Shown here: positions 36,863 to 47,610 of the stretch, piece after piece
Layout of the letters: every line of letters starts with the position of its first letter
How positions within the stretch are numbered: the first letter of the stretch is position 1
NCBI GenBank assembly: GCA_963965975.1
Contig: OZ014422.1
Location: 5,869,701 to 5,933,700, forward strand
Length of the DNA: 64,000 nt
Direction of reading: 5' to 3'
Source of the DNA: Xestospongia bergquistia
Taxonomy: Eukaryota > Porifera > Demospongiae > Haplosclerida > Petrosiidae
Made by a program: the position numbers and the translations under genes
Notes under the pieces: model-generated
What the model saw: the letters and a program-made list of their open reading frames with translations, nothing else
Databases searched by the model: none
What the model was told of the DNA's origin: nothing

Positions 36863-38180
36863 TCATTGTTGTGGTATATCATAAACATGTAAGTAGTCAG
36901 AAGGATGATCATCAAAGGCTGAGGTATCTTGAGAGAACACTGTCAGGCCATAAGCTGTATTATCTTCAGTTGTAAAATCATCTGGTTGAGTGTGTGTGTT
37001 TCTATAAAGCAAAAATACCATTGAAAGATTAATAATCTACTTTACTGACCTCATTCCCTTACTGACTGGACTCCTTATATCTATTAATTTATCACAAATT
37101 AAATAATAAAATTATTACTACTGCTCTACCTTTTCCTCCTCTCTTCTTATTCCACAGTACAGTCAGTAGTCCACCTAGTACACCTCCTAGACCAAACATT
37201 ACTATACTGAATACAATCAGACCTGAGATCAGTTCTATAGTGTTGTTATCATTACTGTTACCACAGTTGGTATATGTCACACAGGAGCTAGACTGATATA
37301 CTGTCAGTTGTAATGAATGTTCTGTAGTTGTGCTGCTTTCGTGACTTGGGAAAATATCACTTGTATGTTTAACTGAATTACTGCTTGTCATTAATGATTT
37401 AGTTGTATACATTTTAACACTTGAACTATAGAATGAATGATCTGTTTGAATTGAGATAAGATCTTTTATAGTTTCTAAACTCTTCTTTGATGTAGTTGAA
37501 GATGTTGCAGTTATTGTAATAATCATAGCATTTAAAAGACTACTCGTAGACACAGGTGTTTCACTATAGCTACTTCTGAACATACTATTGTAAATGGTAG
37601 GAGATACTGTTTGAGTTGATATAAAGCACGTGAAAGGACTTGGAGTGTTGATGTTTGATATAATTGCACAGGTTGTCACACTTATAGATTGCCCCCCATT
37701 ACAAAAAGTCATAGTACCAGTATCAAACACTGGTGCTTTATTACTAGATATAAATACTCTATTATAAGAGGGATCATTAACTTGACACCAGTAATAACCA
37801 GTGTCTGTTTGAGGAGATGTTATAGTCAGATCTTTAGTAATACGATCTGCATTAAATTGTGGTGCATATAGTCTACTAGTGTGTATGTCAAATCTTCCTT
37901 GTTCCTCTGTAATATATCTCCCACATTCATTGATATTCTTACTCCAGTACCAGTCTACAGTAACAGTAGTACTATCATGAGGTACTAGTACTCCACATTC
38001 TAGTTGAAGGACAGTCCTCACTGGATTACAATGAGTAAAGTTAGTTGGTGGTTGTCTATAATATTGATAGTTTCCTGGACAACCTTAAAGAACAATTATA
38101 ACAAATAAAAATCTTATAATCTTACCTTCAGTTAATATAAAATAGCTCAATACCCACAATAGTGTTAACAACAAGTTCAT
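36863..38180 (-). CDS. Ig-receptor M: single V-like Ig domain, class-2 tail
   Basis: 392-aa type I receptor with exons 38180-38126 (signal peptide MNLLLTLLWVLSYFILTEG), 38083-37130, 37080-37050 (31 nt) and 37001-36863, all in frame. The Ig domain: LQLECGVLV, VDWYWSKN, DTGYYWCQVND. Its N-terminal half and first stalk part are nearly identical to receptor L, while the later stalk and the helix FGLGGVLGGLLTVLW match K and J. The tail: DIRSPVSKGM, NTHTQPDDFTTEDNTAYGLTVFSQ, SDYLHVYDIPQQ, with SDYLHV fitting ITIM. It is the 5'-most intact receptor and lies about 460 bp from the WDR7 stop. Confidence 0.88.
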
Positions 38181-38638
38181 TGTTATCACTGCACACTATA
38201 TAGTGTACTAGTCTGTAACAGGTTAGTATGACTTGTTACATTTGTATACAAGCTAGCTTACTTTTTCACTCCATTAATCAGTGGGTGTTGCAATGTTGAT
38301 GCAGTTGATGTCTCCATTAAAATATTATTTATATTATTTAATAGACACACTTATTTGTTTTTAAACCAGCATGTAAAATAACAGATTCAGATAGTAAGGA
38401 ATATTGACATAGAAATATATTAACATATAGTGATATCTTATTGCATAATGCCAGGTCATAATTGTATTATAGGATATAAATAATTATATCTTTGTAATTG
38501 ATAAGTAACTTATTATTGTGAAAATATAATTATTTCACTAATATTAGCAAAATCAAACATTTATTAACAATACAATATTTAGTGAAATATTAGTTTTGTA
38601 AAATCATGTTAACTAAATTGTTACTATAATGCTATATT
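38181..38638. other. Spacer between receptor M and WDR7
   Basis: AT-rich, homologous to 30314-30785. Probably includes the WDR7 polyadenylation region. No gene seen. Confidence 0.6.
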
Positions 38639-41600
38639 CTACATTGAGTATCGATATTCAATTCCTCCAGGCATATATAATACAATGATCTTATTACTAG
38701 CCCACTCTAATCTGACATAACTTGAATAGGTTGAGGGAGAGGAGCTAGAGATAGCTGGCCAACTATGAATACACTTAGGAGTAGAGGTAATTATACCACC
38801 TAGTAGAGATGAACCAATCTATGTGTGTGTGTGAAAGAGAGAGGGACATAATCAAGTTACATATTTCCTTACATGCCAGACAAGTAGTGTTGAGTCTCCA
38901 TAAGAATAAGTTGCTAAGAGCTTGCCATCTTCTGAGAAACACAGAACAGTCACTTGATGAGTGTGGGCATTGACCATTTGAGTTTTACGTTGTTTGAGGT
39001 CATACACACCCACTTGTCCAGAACGTGCACCTACAGCTAGTCTCCGAGTTTTCAGAGAATAACTAACATTTGGTAATCTATGTAGCAACAAAGCAACAAT
39101 ATGAACATGTATTATATAATATATATAGCTATAATAGTACAGTTTAATTACATGTACATGTACTTACTTAGTTAAAGATGGAAATAATTCATTGAAATTT
39201 CTTCTTTTCAATTCTTCTTGATCCAAACAGAACAAGACGATATCAACAATCTAATATATAATATATAATATCAATTTATAATATAATATAATGCCCCTTA
39301 CATCAAGTAGTTGTAATGAGACAAGTGATGAACACTTATCTAATATAGTACGTATTAATACTAATATGTCCTCTTTAGCAGCTGGTAATAGAATATTAGC
39401 TGGACTCACTATACCTGCAGTATTAGGGGGTGGAGACTGCCCCACCTATCAAAAGAGTACTCAAAGTAAAACATTTATTACTATGTACTTACTTGTATTG
39501 GTGGTAGTGAAGAGTGAGGAAAAGGTGCTCCATGTTGAGATCCTAAGAACAATGAGACTTCTTTAGCTAAAGCATTAACAACTGTTATTGGTCGTACTAA
39601 AACCATTAAATTAAGGGCCCGACGAGATATCTCTGATAAAAACTTAGCAGCACGAACTTTTTTGGACATTTTCTCGTCAGTACTACTTGGAGTGGGAAAA
39701 GAATGGATAGCTAGATCAAGAAGTCCCATAATGATAGCTGGTACATCTACATAGTTCTCCCAGAGGTGAAACCCACGTCCCATGAGTTCAGCTGCAGAGC
39801 AACGAAGTGATGAATATAAAGATGATTTATTATCAGGTTTTTCCAGTAAAACAGCTTGTAATGTCTTGGCTGTTTGACGAGCAATTGAGGGATCAAGAAT
39901 TTCAAATTGTTGTAGTGTTGCGTCACCTAAGAAAGGATGGAGTACTTACTACAGTGACCTAGGATAGCTACTACTAGTAAGGTCTATATTAGTAAACATC
40001 AGTACTTACCACAGTCACCTAGGATAGCTACTATTAGTAAGCTCTATACTAGTAAACATCAGTACATACCATAGTGACCTAGGATAGCTACTATTAGTAA
40101 GGTCTATACTAGTAAACATCAGTACATACCATAGTGACCTAGGATAGCTACTATTAGTAAGGTCTATACTAGTAAACATCAGTACATACCATAGTGACCT
40201 AGGATAGCTACTATTAGTAAGGTCTATACTAGTAAACATCAGTACATACCATAGTGACCTAGGATAGCTACTATTAGTAAGGTCTATACTAGTAAACATC
40301 AGTACATACCATAGTGACCTACCAACATCATAACTTACCAGGAGGCAATGATTCTACTTTTCTCTTTGAGCTTTTCTTTATTATTTGAGGAGTAATATTT
40401 TTAGATTCAGAATTAAATTCAGCTCCTATCATACCTAAAATAACAAGAGCTGTCATTTGTTGTTGCTGAGTGGGTGTGGCATGACCACTAATATCAGAGA
40501 AGTCTGTATCATCCTATACAATAAAAGAAAATATCCTAATACCATCATATGACCTCATAGACTATCATTCAGTTCTTATATGGTACTTACATGAGATTTA
40601 CTACGAGAGTCAAACATAGGTCGTCCAAAACTACTTGGAGACTGGAGTTTACCTGCCCATGCATTAACAAGTTGTCTCCGCCCACTCACTCCCACTCGAC
40701 GTAATTCTGCTTGTAATAAAGCTTGGGCTGCTTCACGAATCTGCAAATAAATGATCAATAATGATTACCAAATTATCTGTCCATATAATTATCCATCTGT
40801 CCATTCATCTTTCTATGCATCCATATTCTATTCATTCATTCATCCATTCCTCACAGCTTGACTAGGATCCATAAATCTAGAAGCTAACACCGGTAAATGA
40901 GGAGGTCTAAAATATCCAGCCATTCTCTCTGGTAACATAACACAATGTAATGCTGCTACACGAGACCATGTAGCTCGTATGATATTGTCACGTAAAGTTT
41001 GTTCCTCTTCATCTGATGATCCCTCTGACTCAGTACTCTCACTTTTTTTAACACGACGTACTCCTAGAGAGATTGACAAAGAAATGGTTTAGTGTTTATA
41101 GTCTGTTAGTGGTGATTGTCTGTTCATCTCTCTATCCTTACCTGAACTAGTAGCTAGTGCATGAGCTCCTCCACTTTGATTCATTAAAGTGTTAGTAATA
41201 GAGACTACAGTCAGTAAATGTTGTGTAGTCAATGATCGTGATAACTGCCATCGGACATGATACAATAATTCTGGATGTTCATCTCCCTCCATTTCCTTCT
41301 CTTCATTTTCATCATCAGCTTCTTCTTCCTCTTTACTGTCAGTTTCATTGATACCCTCAGTAATGGCTATAGTATGTGGTATCTCTACTCTACTACCTTC
41401 AACAGGTGAGTCAATCCTTGGACTGGGACCAGCTGTAATATAATACAGATGGAGGTAATTGATTATCATGCTAAAATGTAATGTATTTACTTTTGGTGTT
41501 CATTAGTTGTGTCAAAATACTAATATCTTCTTTCTGTACTCCAGGAGATATAGATTTACTATCTCCACTGGTCTTCTCTGGTGTAGTTAGGTAACTGGTG

Positions 41601-44600
41601 TCTGGCTTTTCTAGTACAAGACCCCACCCTGGTAGGACGAGGGAGAGACAATTTCCTCGACTTAAGAGACCAAATGAAACTGGTCTAGCAGGTTTGACAA
41701 GTCCAAGACTTTGCTCACAGTCCCTGTGAATAGAGGAAGTAATATTATCCATTGATCCATCCATCTATCCATTGGTACACCTATCTGTCCATCAGTACTT
41801 TGAACTACTTTCCATCCATACATTTGCACATCTGCCTGTCCATCCATCAGTACATGTACCTATCCAGTAGAGGGTCCAAATGCCATGCATGTAAACATGA
41901 TACAACTAATCTTGCTATATTAATTGTCATATCAGGAGGTTCTGGTTGTATCACTTCTTGTTTAATACCACCAGCTACAGCATCTCCTATCTTCTCTAGA
42001 GCTTTGACCTGATCTTGAGGAGTAGTGGAAGTAATTGAACGTCTGTAATAGGTACAAGACAACAAGAGGACATTATAAACAGTCTTATATTTAAGCTACA
42101 CTAAATATAGTTTTAGTGTGGAATGATGATAATAGAGCATAAAAAGAGCTTATGTTCTGCCTGCTATAAATGTTTATTGATTCTGTTATTCTCTACCTTT
42201 GAGTGGGTGGGGTTTTACCTCCTCCTGCTACATCAGTTGCTGAGAAATTTCTCCTAGCTGAGATATAGGTACGAAAAGCTCGTGCTTGAGAGGTGTGATG
42301 AGTTGGGCGTGGTTTACTGACCACTTTCTCCATTTTTTGCAATTTATTGATGAGAAATTGTGGATCAAAAAGAAGGATTTGAATGAGAGAGTGATTATCA
42401 CCAATAGACAAATTACGAACCTACAGATGTAGTTAGCACATAAGGAAAAGAAAATATAACTAGATTATAACATGGCATATGAACTTTAAGATATTGAACA
42501 ATCTAGTATAATGTATAGTGCATACATGTTTAGGCATATAGATTACTAGTATATTGTATAACGTAGTCTACTGGTATAATAGAATATAGTGGTTATGATG
42601 GAGTATATTAGTATAATGTAGTCTACTGGTATAATAGAGTATAGTGGTTATGATGGAGTATATTAGTATAATGTAGTCTACTGGTATAATAGAGTATAGT
42701 GATATGATGGAGTGTATTAGTATAATGTATTCTACTGGTATAATAGAGTATAGTGATATGATGGAATATATTAGTATAATGTAGTCTACTGGTATAATAG
42801 AGTATAGTGATATGATGGAATATATTAGTATAATGTAGTCTACTGGTATAATAGAGTACATACCTGTACTGGAGATATTGAAGATGTGGCTGAATGAGGT
42901 TTCATACTTTTAGTTGTATCATCAAGTATAATCTTAGCTGTTTCACCTTCTATACAACGATCAAGTGTACCTATAATAAAAATAACATTATAACATTATA
43001 AACTAAATAGTGTCTTCACCTGTTTCAATCTGCCATACATAGAGTCGTCCATCTGCACAATTTACTAGTAAGAAGTCCTCCTCTAGACGCCAATGTACAG
43101 AGAGTACTGGTGATGTATGACATGAAGCAAGAAGAAGACATTTGTTTTGAGAAGTAGAGAGAATTGCAACTGAATGATCTTCAGCTATTGAACAAACACA
43201 TGTTTGGAGTCTTGGCTGATAAGAAAGGAAGCATTAATACATACATGCAAATTAGAATATCATTTACATTAATATCAGGTGGACAAGTTACAATATTTGT
43301 CACTATCCCACCATGTACAGCAAATGTATGAACAAGTTTTCCTTTATATAAGTCCCATAGTCTGACAGAGAAATCAGCTCCTCCTGATAACAAGTAATTA
43401 CTATCATAAGCTAGACTATAATCACTAGGATATAACAGAGCAGTGATACTACTTGTGTGGCCTTTAAGGTAATAATGATTAGGCCAAGCTAAAGATAGAG
43501 AGAGAAAGAATAATGTTATTTATAACAGACACACTGCACACCTCTAGAAAACTTTCTTTTCTGTAGTAATAGTTTAGTAGCAGCTTCAGTGGCTGAGAGA
43601 ACAACAATTTCTCCATTAGAATGTCCACAAATTAGACGACCAAATTTGGTCAAAAAAAGTGAACATGTAATCTGAGGACATTGGCGGTAATCTTCAGAAT
43701 ACTACAAAAAATAATATAATTTATTTAATAAAGGGCTAATTATTGATACTGACCAGTGCATCTGTCAGTGAACAAGGAAGAGATGGAGATTTCCAAGAAT
43801 CTCCTAATTCACCAGAAAAATGACAACTAAATGTTGGCACAGAGTTAATGTCAGTGGGACTTGGAAGATTACGTAACAAAGTATCAATATGCCAAACTTG
43901 TAGCCTATAATGAAAAAAGAACATGTGTTTCAGTTTCAATATAGTAATAATTTTCTCTTTCAGTTTCAATATAGTAATAATTTTCTCTTTCTTACCGTCC
44001 ACAACTGTCTCCTAAGATATGCCACCTATGGCTAAGAAAAGTGGCATATGAGTGGGTAAGAGGTGTGGCTACACCACAGGATGGTGACGTGGGTGAAAAT
44101 ATAAGCAATAAGCTACAACCAGAGGTTGATATATCTAATAAAGCGAATGATTACAATATTACAATTATAGTAGTGTATCTCACTTTTTCTGGGATCTGCT
44201 GTCTCACAAAGACCAGGTAAAATACTAGAATAAATAAATAAATTATATCCAATTCTTGTTCTAATCATCAAGTCATCCATCCAATTATTAACTAACTGTG
44301 AGTGCAGTTGATACAAGAAGGCATATCCACTTTCTGACCACGTAATTAACATATTATAACTGAGAAAGTTACCATTCATCCAAGACCCTACATTCTTTTC
44401 ACATGGTCTTATCATCAACTGTTTCATTCTCCCTTCACTAGCATCATATAACTATGACAAGAAACATTACATCAAAAATACCATTTAAATTGTCATTAGT
44501 ACATACATTATATTTTTGCTAAAGATTAACAGAAGAAGATTTAAAAATACACAGACAATGTACTAATGTAGAGTGAATGAATATTAGCTTGTCCTACAGC

Positions 44601-45803
44601 AATATTATGTGCAAAAAAATTGTATAAATTTACTTTATACAATGTAAAAATATCTATATAGATATAAATTAACTGCTACACAATAGCTATACTTTATACT
44701 TAGTTACCTGCCACGAGTCTTTACAGACAACTAATGCTACACAACTTGTAGCTACAGAATGCGATGCTAATGCTAGAGGTTGTGATATACCGAGAGCTTT
44801 AGACTTCTCCTCAAACAAATCACCTATTTCTTTCATCTCTGCACTGTTATGAAGGAGCCATAGCTTAAGTGTACCACTAACAGTGATAGCAACAAGAGCA
44901 TCTGAAAAGAAAGAAAGAAAGAGTAATAAAGTTAATGTATTTAATTTTGTATTACAATGTCAGTCTCACCTTGCTTATCAATGTTAGGTATAAAACATAT
45001 TTGAGCAATCCAGTTAGGATTATGTGAAGATTTAAGGACACATATCCGCTAAAGAGATAATATCGTACATTTATATTGGAAACACACACACACACAGGGG
45101 ATGTTTTTCAACTTACATCAAGAGAATTAGAGTCCAATATATATATAGATGAATACTGACCCCATACTGCTATTAGTGTTTCTTTATAAGTTTGTTGAGC
45201 TAAACACTAAAATAAGTACATTATATTCTATAACAGTTCTTTGAAATGACAAAGAGGGAAACTGAGATATTACCTACCATCTTTGTATCACACGTACCTT
45301 TACTCCACTATGTTTGAGATCACTAAGACTAGCATTTGTCTTTAAACATGTACCATCTTTGCCATCCCATAATGAGATATAACTGCAAATATATATATAA
45401 TGTTATATTTTATCTATCCACTTACCCTTTATCACACAAACTAACAATACGGTCTCGATCACCTGACCAGTTACGGACAAATGCCATTGACACAATAGCA
45501 CCATGTGATCCAAATATAAGTAGTCTAGGACATAGCTACGAGAGAGAAAGAGAGATACAGTACAAAATAAGTACTTACTTACCACAAATTCTCCCGAGTT
45601 CCTTTTCCGATACAAATCCCAGATGCATATTTGTCCTGTCTTAGTACCAGAAGCCACACCCTTTTCCAATTCAGTCCTGACAACGAACATATCACACACA
45701 TATTCACAGTCTTCCAAACTTACTGACACAAACATGTAATATCATGTGAAGGAGGGTTACGCCCCCAAAAGACAATGGGCACAGTTACATGTATTGATGA
45801 CAT
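38639..45803 (-). CDS. WDR7: WD repeat-containing protein 7 (Rabconnectin-3 beta), many exons
   Basis: WDR7 pairs with DMXL/Rabconnectin-3 alpha and regulates V-ATPase assembly in known animals. The start (45803) gives MSSIHVTVPIVFWGRNPPSH, matching the conserved N-terminus, followed by a very short intron of about 46 nt and then GTKTGQICIWDLYRK. Further WD40 segments: ITWSESGYAFLYQL (44.3 kb), LICGHSNGEIVVLSATEAA (43.6 kb), SGGADFSVRLWDLYKGKLVHTF (43.3 kb). The middle contains acidic and Ser-rich linkers (41.0-41.4 kb). The C-terminus has RRLAVGARSGQVGVYDLKQ, LLATYSYGDSTLLVWHV and ends GIEYRYSM at 38639. I traced many exons but not every border. Introns carry 60-bp and about 55-bp minisatellites. 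The last exons were copied to 30.8-31.8 kb. Confidence 0.9.
39945..40325. repeat. 60-bp minisatellite in a WDR7 intron
   Basis: About six direct copies containing GTGACCTAGGATAGCTACTA and TATACTAGTAAACATCAGTA. Copies are near-identical. It shares GTGACCTAG and ACTAGTAAACATCA with the 29-bp repeat at 1.4 kb. The open frame on the minus strand is a by-product of unit length. Confidence 0.9.
42545..42862. repeat. About 55-bp minisatellite in a WDR7 intron
   Basis: Five to six copies of a unit with ATGTAGTCTACTGGTATAAT and AGAGTATAGTG; some copies are one or two bases shorter. It abuts the exon whose donor is at about 42864. Confidence 0.85.
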
Positions 45804-46145
45804 GTATTAGCCCCTTAATTAGTAACCTACTATCAGCAAATAAAGTTAATTATATTAATTAAGGAGAATTCTATCAATAAAAGTGAATTATCAAATAGAG
45901 AGTATTAAGAACATGTTATAATGTGTTAGATTATACTTACTAGTAGATACAGTAGAGAGGAAGAAAGAAATCAGACGAATTAATACAGAGCAAACTTGAG
46001 GGCAGTGCCTTAGAGGTGTGGCTGGGAGCGCTCATGAATATCTATATACTTAATTATTCATTATTATTAATATTATTGTGAAATATTATAGAACTATTAT
46101 AAATATGTTATAATAATTACTCCTATACTAACTAAATACCATTTA
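45804..46145. other. Region between WDR7 start and TIMM29 stop
   Basis: Contains the presumed WDR7 promoter and 5' UTR, and the TIMM29 3' UTR. A possible untranslated first exon donor (TACTTACTAG on plus) lies near 45940. No coding gene seen. Confidence 0.5.
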
Positions 46146-46706
46146 TTATTTACAATCACTTAAAGAGTCTTCATTTACATCAAAGTCAATCATATTTTGT
46201 TCTAATAACCACCATTTATTCCAAAATCCTACATCAATTAAACGTTTATGCGTTGTCCACCACTGCGGCTGTAAGTGAGGACATACTTCACTAAAATTAT
46301 AACAGTCCTTATAATTAGGTCGTTCTAGAATTATGGAACACAGACCAAGATTAATGTAGCGTAATAAACCAGAACAATCGAGTAATAAAAGTTTTTCAAT
46401 GTACAACTGTGAACGAGAATTTCTAGTCAATTCACTACACTGTGATAACTCATTAGAATATTGTACAACTTCATCTCTATATCCGTCCATGTCCGGATTT
46501 TTCCACCACATTACTGCACACATGGTGCCAGTTGCACAGATAATGATGAATTTTATTGGTTTTTTCTTTGCAGAATCTACTAGGTCAGTTGCTACGGCAA
46601 CATAATCTGTAAAAATATTCCTTAGAGGTCTACTCCATCGTTCTAACCTCTTACTGGCTCCTCTGGAAAGTTTAAGAAAACGAGGAATTCGAAGGAAAGC
46701 AGACAT
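46146..46706 (-). CDS. TIMM29: Mitochondrial inner-membrane translocase subunit Tim29, single exon
   Basis: 186 aa in one exon. In animals Tim29 is part of the TIM22 carrier translocase of the inner mitochondrial membrane. The signature LRYINLGLCSIILERP, followed by LQPQWW...RLIDVGFWNKWWLLEQNMIDFDVNEDSL, aligns with the conserved region of TIMM29 as I know it. A basic amphipathic N-terminus (MSAFLRIPRFLKLSRGASKR) suits mitochondrial import. A short hydrophobic segment FIIICATGTMCAVMWW is the likely transmembrane helix. It ends soon after the conserved block and lacks the longer C-terminal tail of the human protein. Confidence 0.85.
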   Translation of the reverse strand: MSAFLRIPRFLKLSRGASKRLERWSRPLRNIFTDYVAVATDLVDSAKKKPIKFIIICATGTMCAVMWWKNPDMDGYRDEVVQYSNELSQCSELTRNSRSQLYIEKLLLLDCSGLLRYINLGLCSIILERPNYKDCYNFSEVCPHLQPQWWTTHKRLIDVGFWNKWWLLEQNMIDFDVNEDSLSDCK

Positions 46707-46753
46707 ATTGACGCAACACCCACCACTTAAATTTAACTCCTTAGAACGAACTA
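46707..46753. promoter_or_regulatory. Very short bidirectional promoter TIMM29/ALG13
   Basis: Only 47 bp separate the two divergent start codons, so core promoter elements must overlap the 5' UTRs or coding ends. Function inferred from layout. Confidence 0.6.
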
Positions 46754-47397
46754 ATGGCTAATGTCTTTGTTACAGTAGGGACGACCAAATTTGAAGAGTT
46801 AGTTCAAGCTGTGACCGATGAAAAGTTTCAGAAAGTAACTATTTTTATTTAATGCGTTTATAATCTATTATATGTAGCTCCTTATCTCAAAAGGGTACTC
46901 TCGTTTGGTCATCCAATTAGGTTGTGGTATTTTTGAACCTGATGTCAACGTACCAGGACTGACATTAGAGTGGTATCGATTGAAAGATACATTAGCTCCA
47001 GACATGAAGGAAGCAGCTCTTATCATAAGTCATGGAGGTAAGAGTATTTATCCACTTTTCCCATGATCCAATCTCTCCCTCTGGCTAGGCTCTGGATGTA
47101 TATTTGAGTCACTTAATTTAGGAAAACCATTAGTAGTAGCTATTAATGAGAATTTAATGAATAATCACCAAACAGAATTAGCATCACAGTTGGCAAAAGA
47201 TGGACATTTAGTATTCACAACTTGCAAGTAAGTTCAGCTCATTAGTAACTATATCAAATGACAAATAATTTTATAGATCATTATATGAAACTGTTAAAGA
47301 ACTTGATCCGTCAACATTAATTAAATATCAATCTGGAAATCCTAAATTATTTGGTGACTTTTTAGACAAACTAATGGGATTTGAACAACAACAATAA
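46754..47397 (+). CDS. ALG13: ALG13, UDP-GlcNAc transferase catalytic subunit, 4 exons
   Basis: Catalytic partner of ALG14 adding the second GlcNAc to dolichol-PP-GlcNAc on the cytosolic face of the ER in N-glycan synthesis. Exon 1 starts [20 protein letters not shown]; exon 2 begins [17 protein letters not shown] and ends with AALIISHGG; exon 3 begins [21 protein letters not shown] and includes [12 protein letters not shown]; exon 4 ends GFEQQQ. The HGGSG loop and the NxxMNNHQ segment are typical of GT28-type C-terminal domains. This is the short, single-domain form (about 165-170 aa) without OTU and Tudor domains. Start is the first ATG, directly preceding the conserved VFVTVGTT. Confidence 0.93.
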
Positions 47398-47610
47398 ACT
47401 ATTGTTATTATAACCTCTTTATTATTATTATCTTCTTATTTCCTCTTTATTTTATTATTTTTTTTTCAAACAAATCACAAGTGGCTTTATAGAGAATAAT
47501 AATAACACAATGTAAATACAAAGCCATTAGAAAAAGTGGGCCAAAAAATGAGAATAACACTTTACAAAAATTGCTAAATGTATATATAGTACACCTTGGA
47601 GTCAATAAAG

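Noticed and set aside
40015..40299. 94-aa repetitive protein on the minus strand
   Set aside because: It is the translation of the 60-bp intronic minisatellite.
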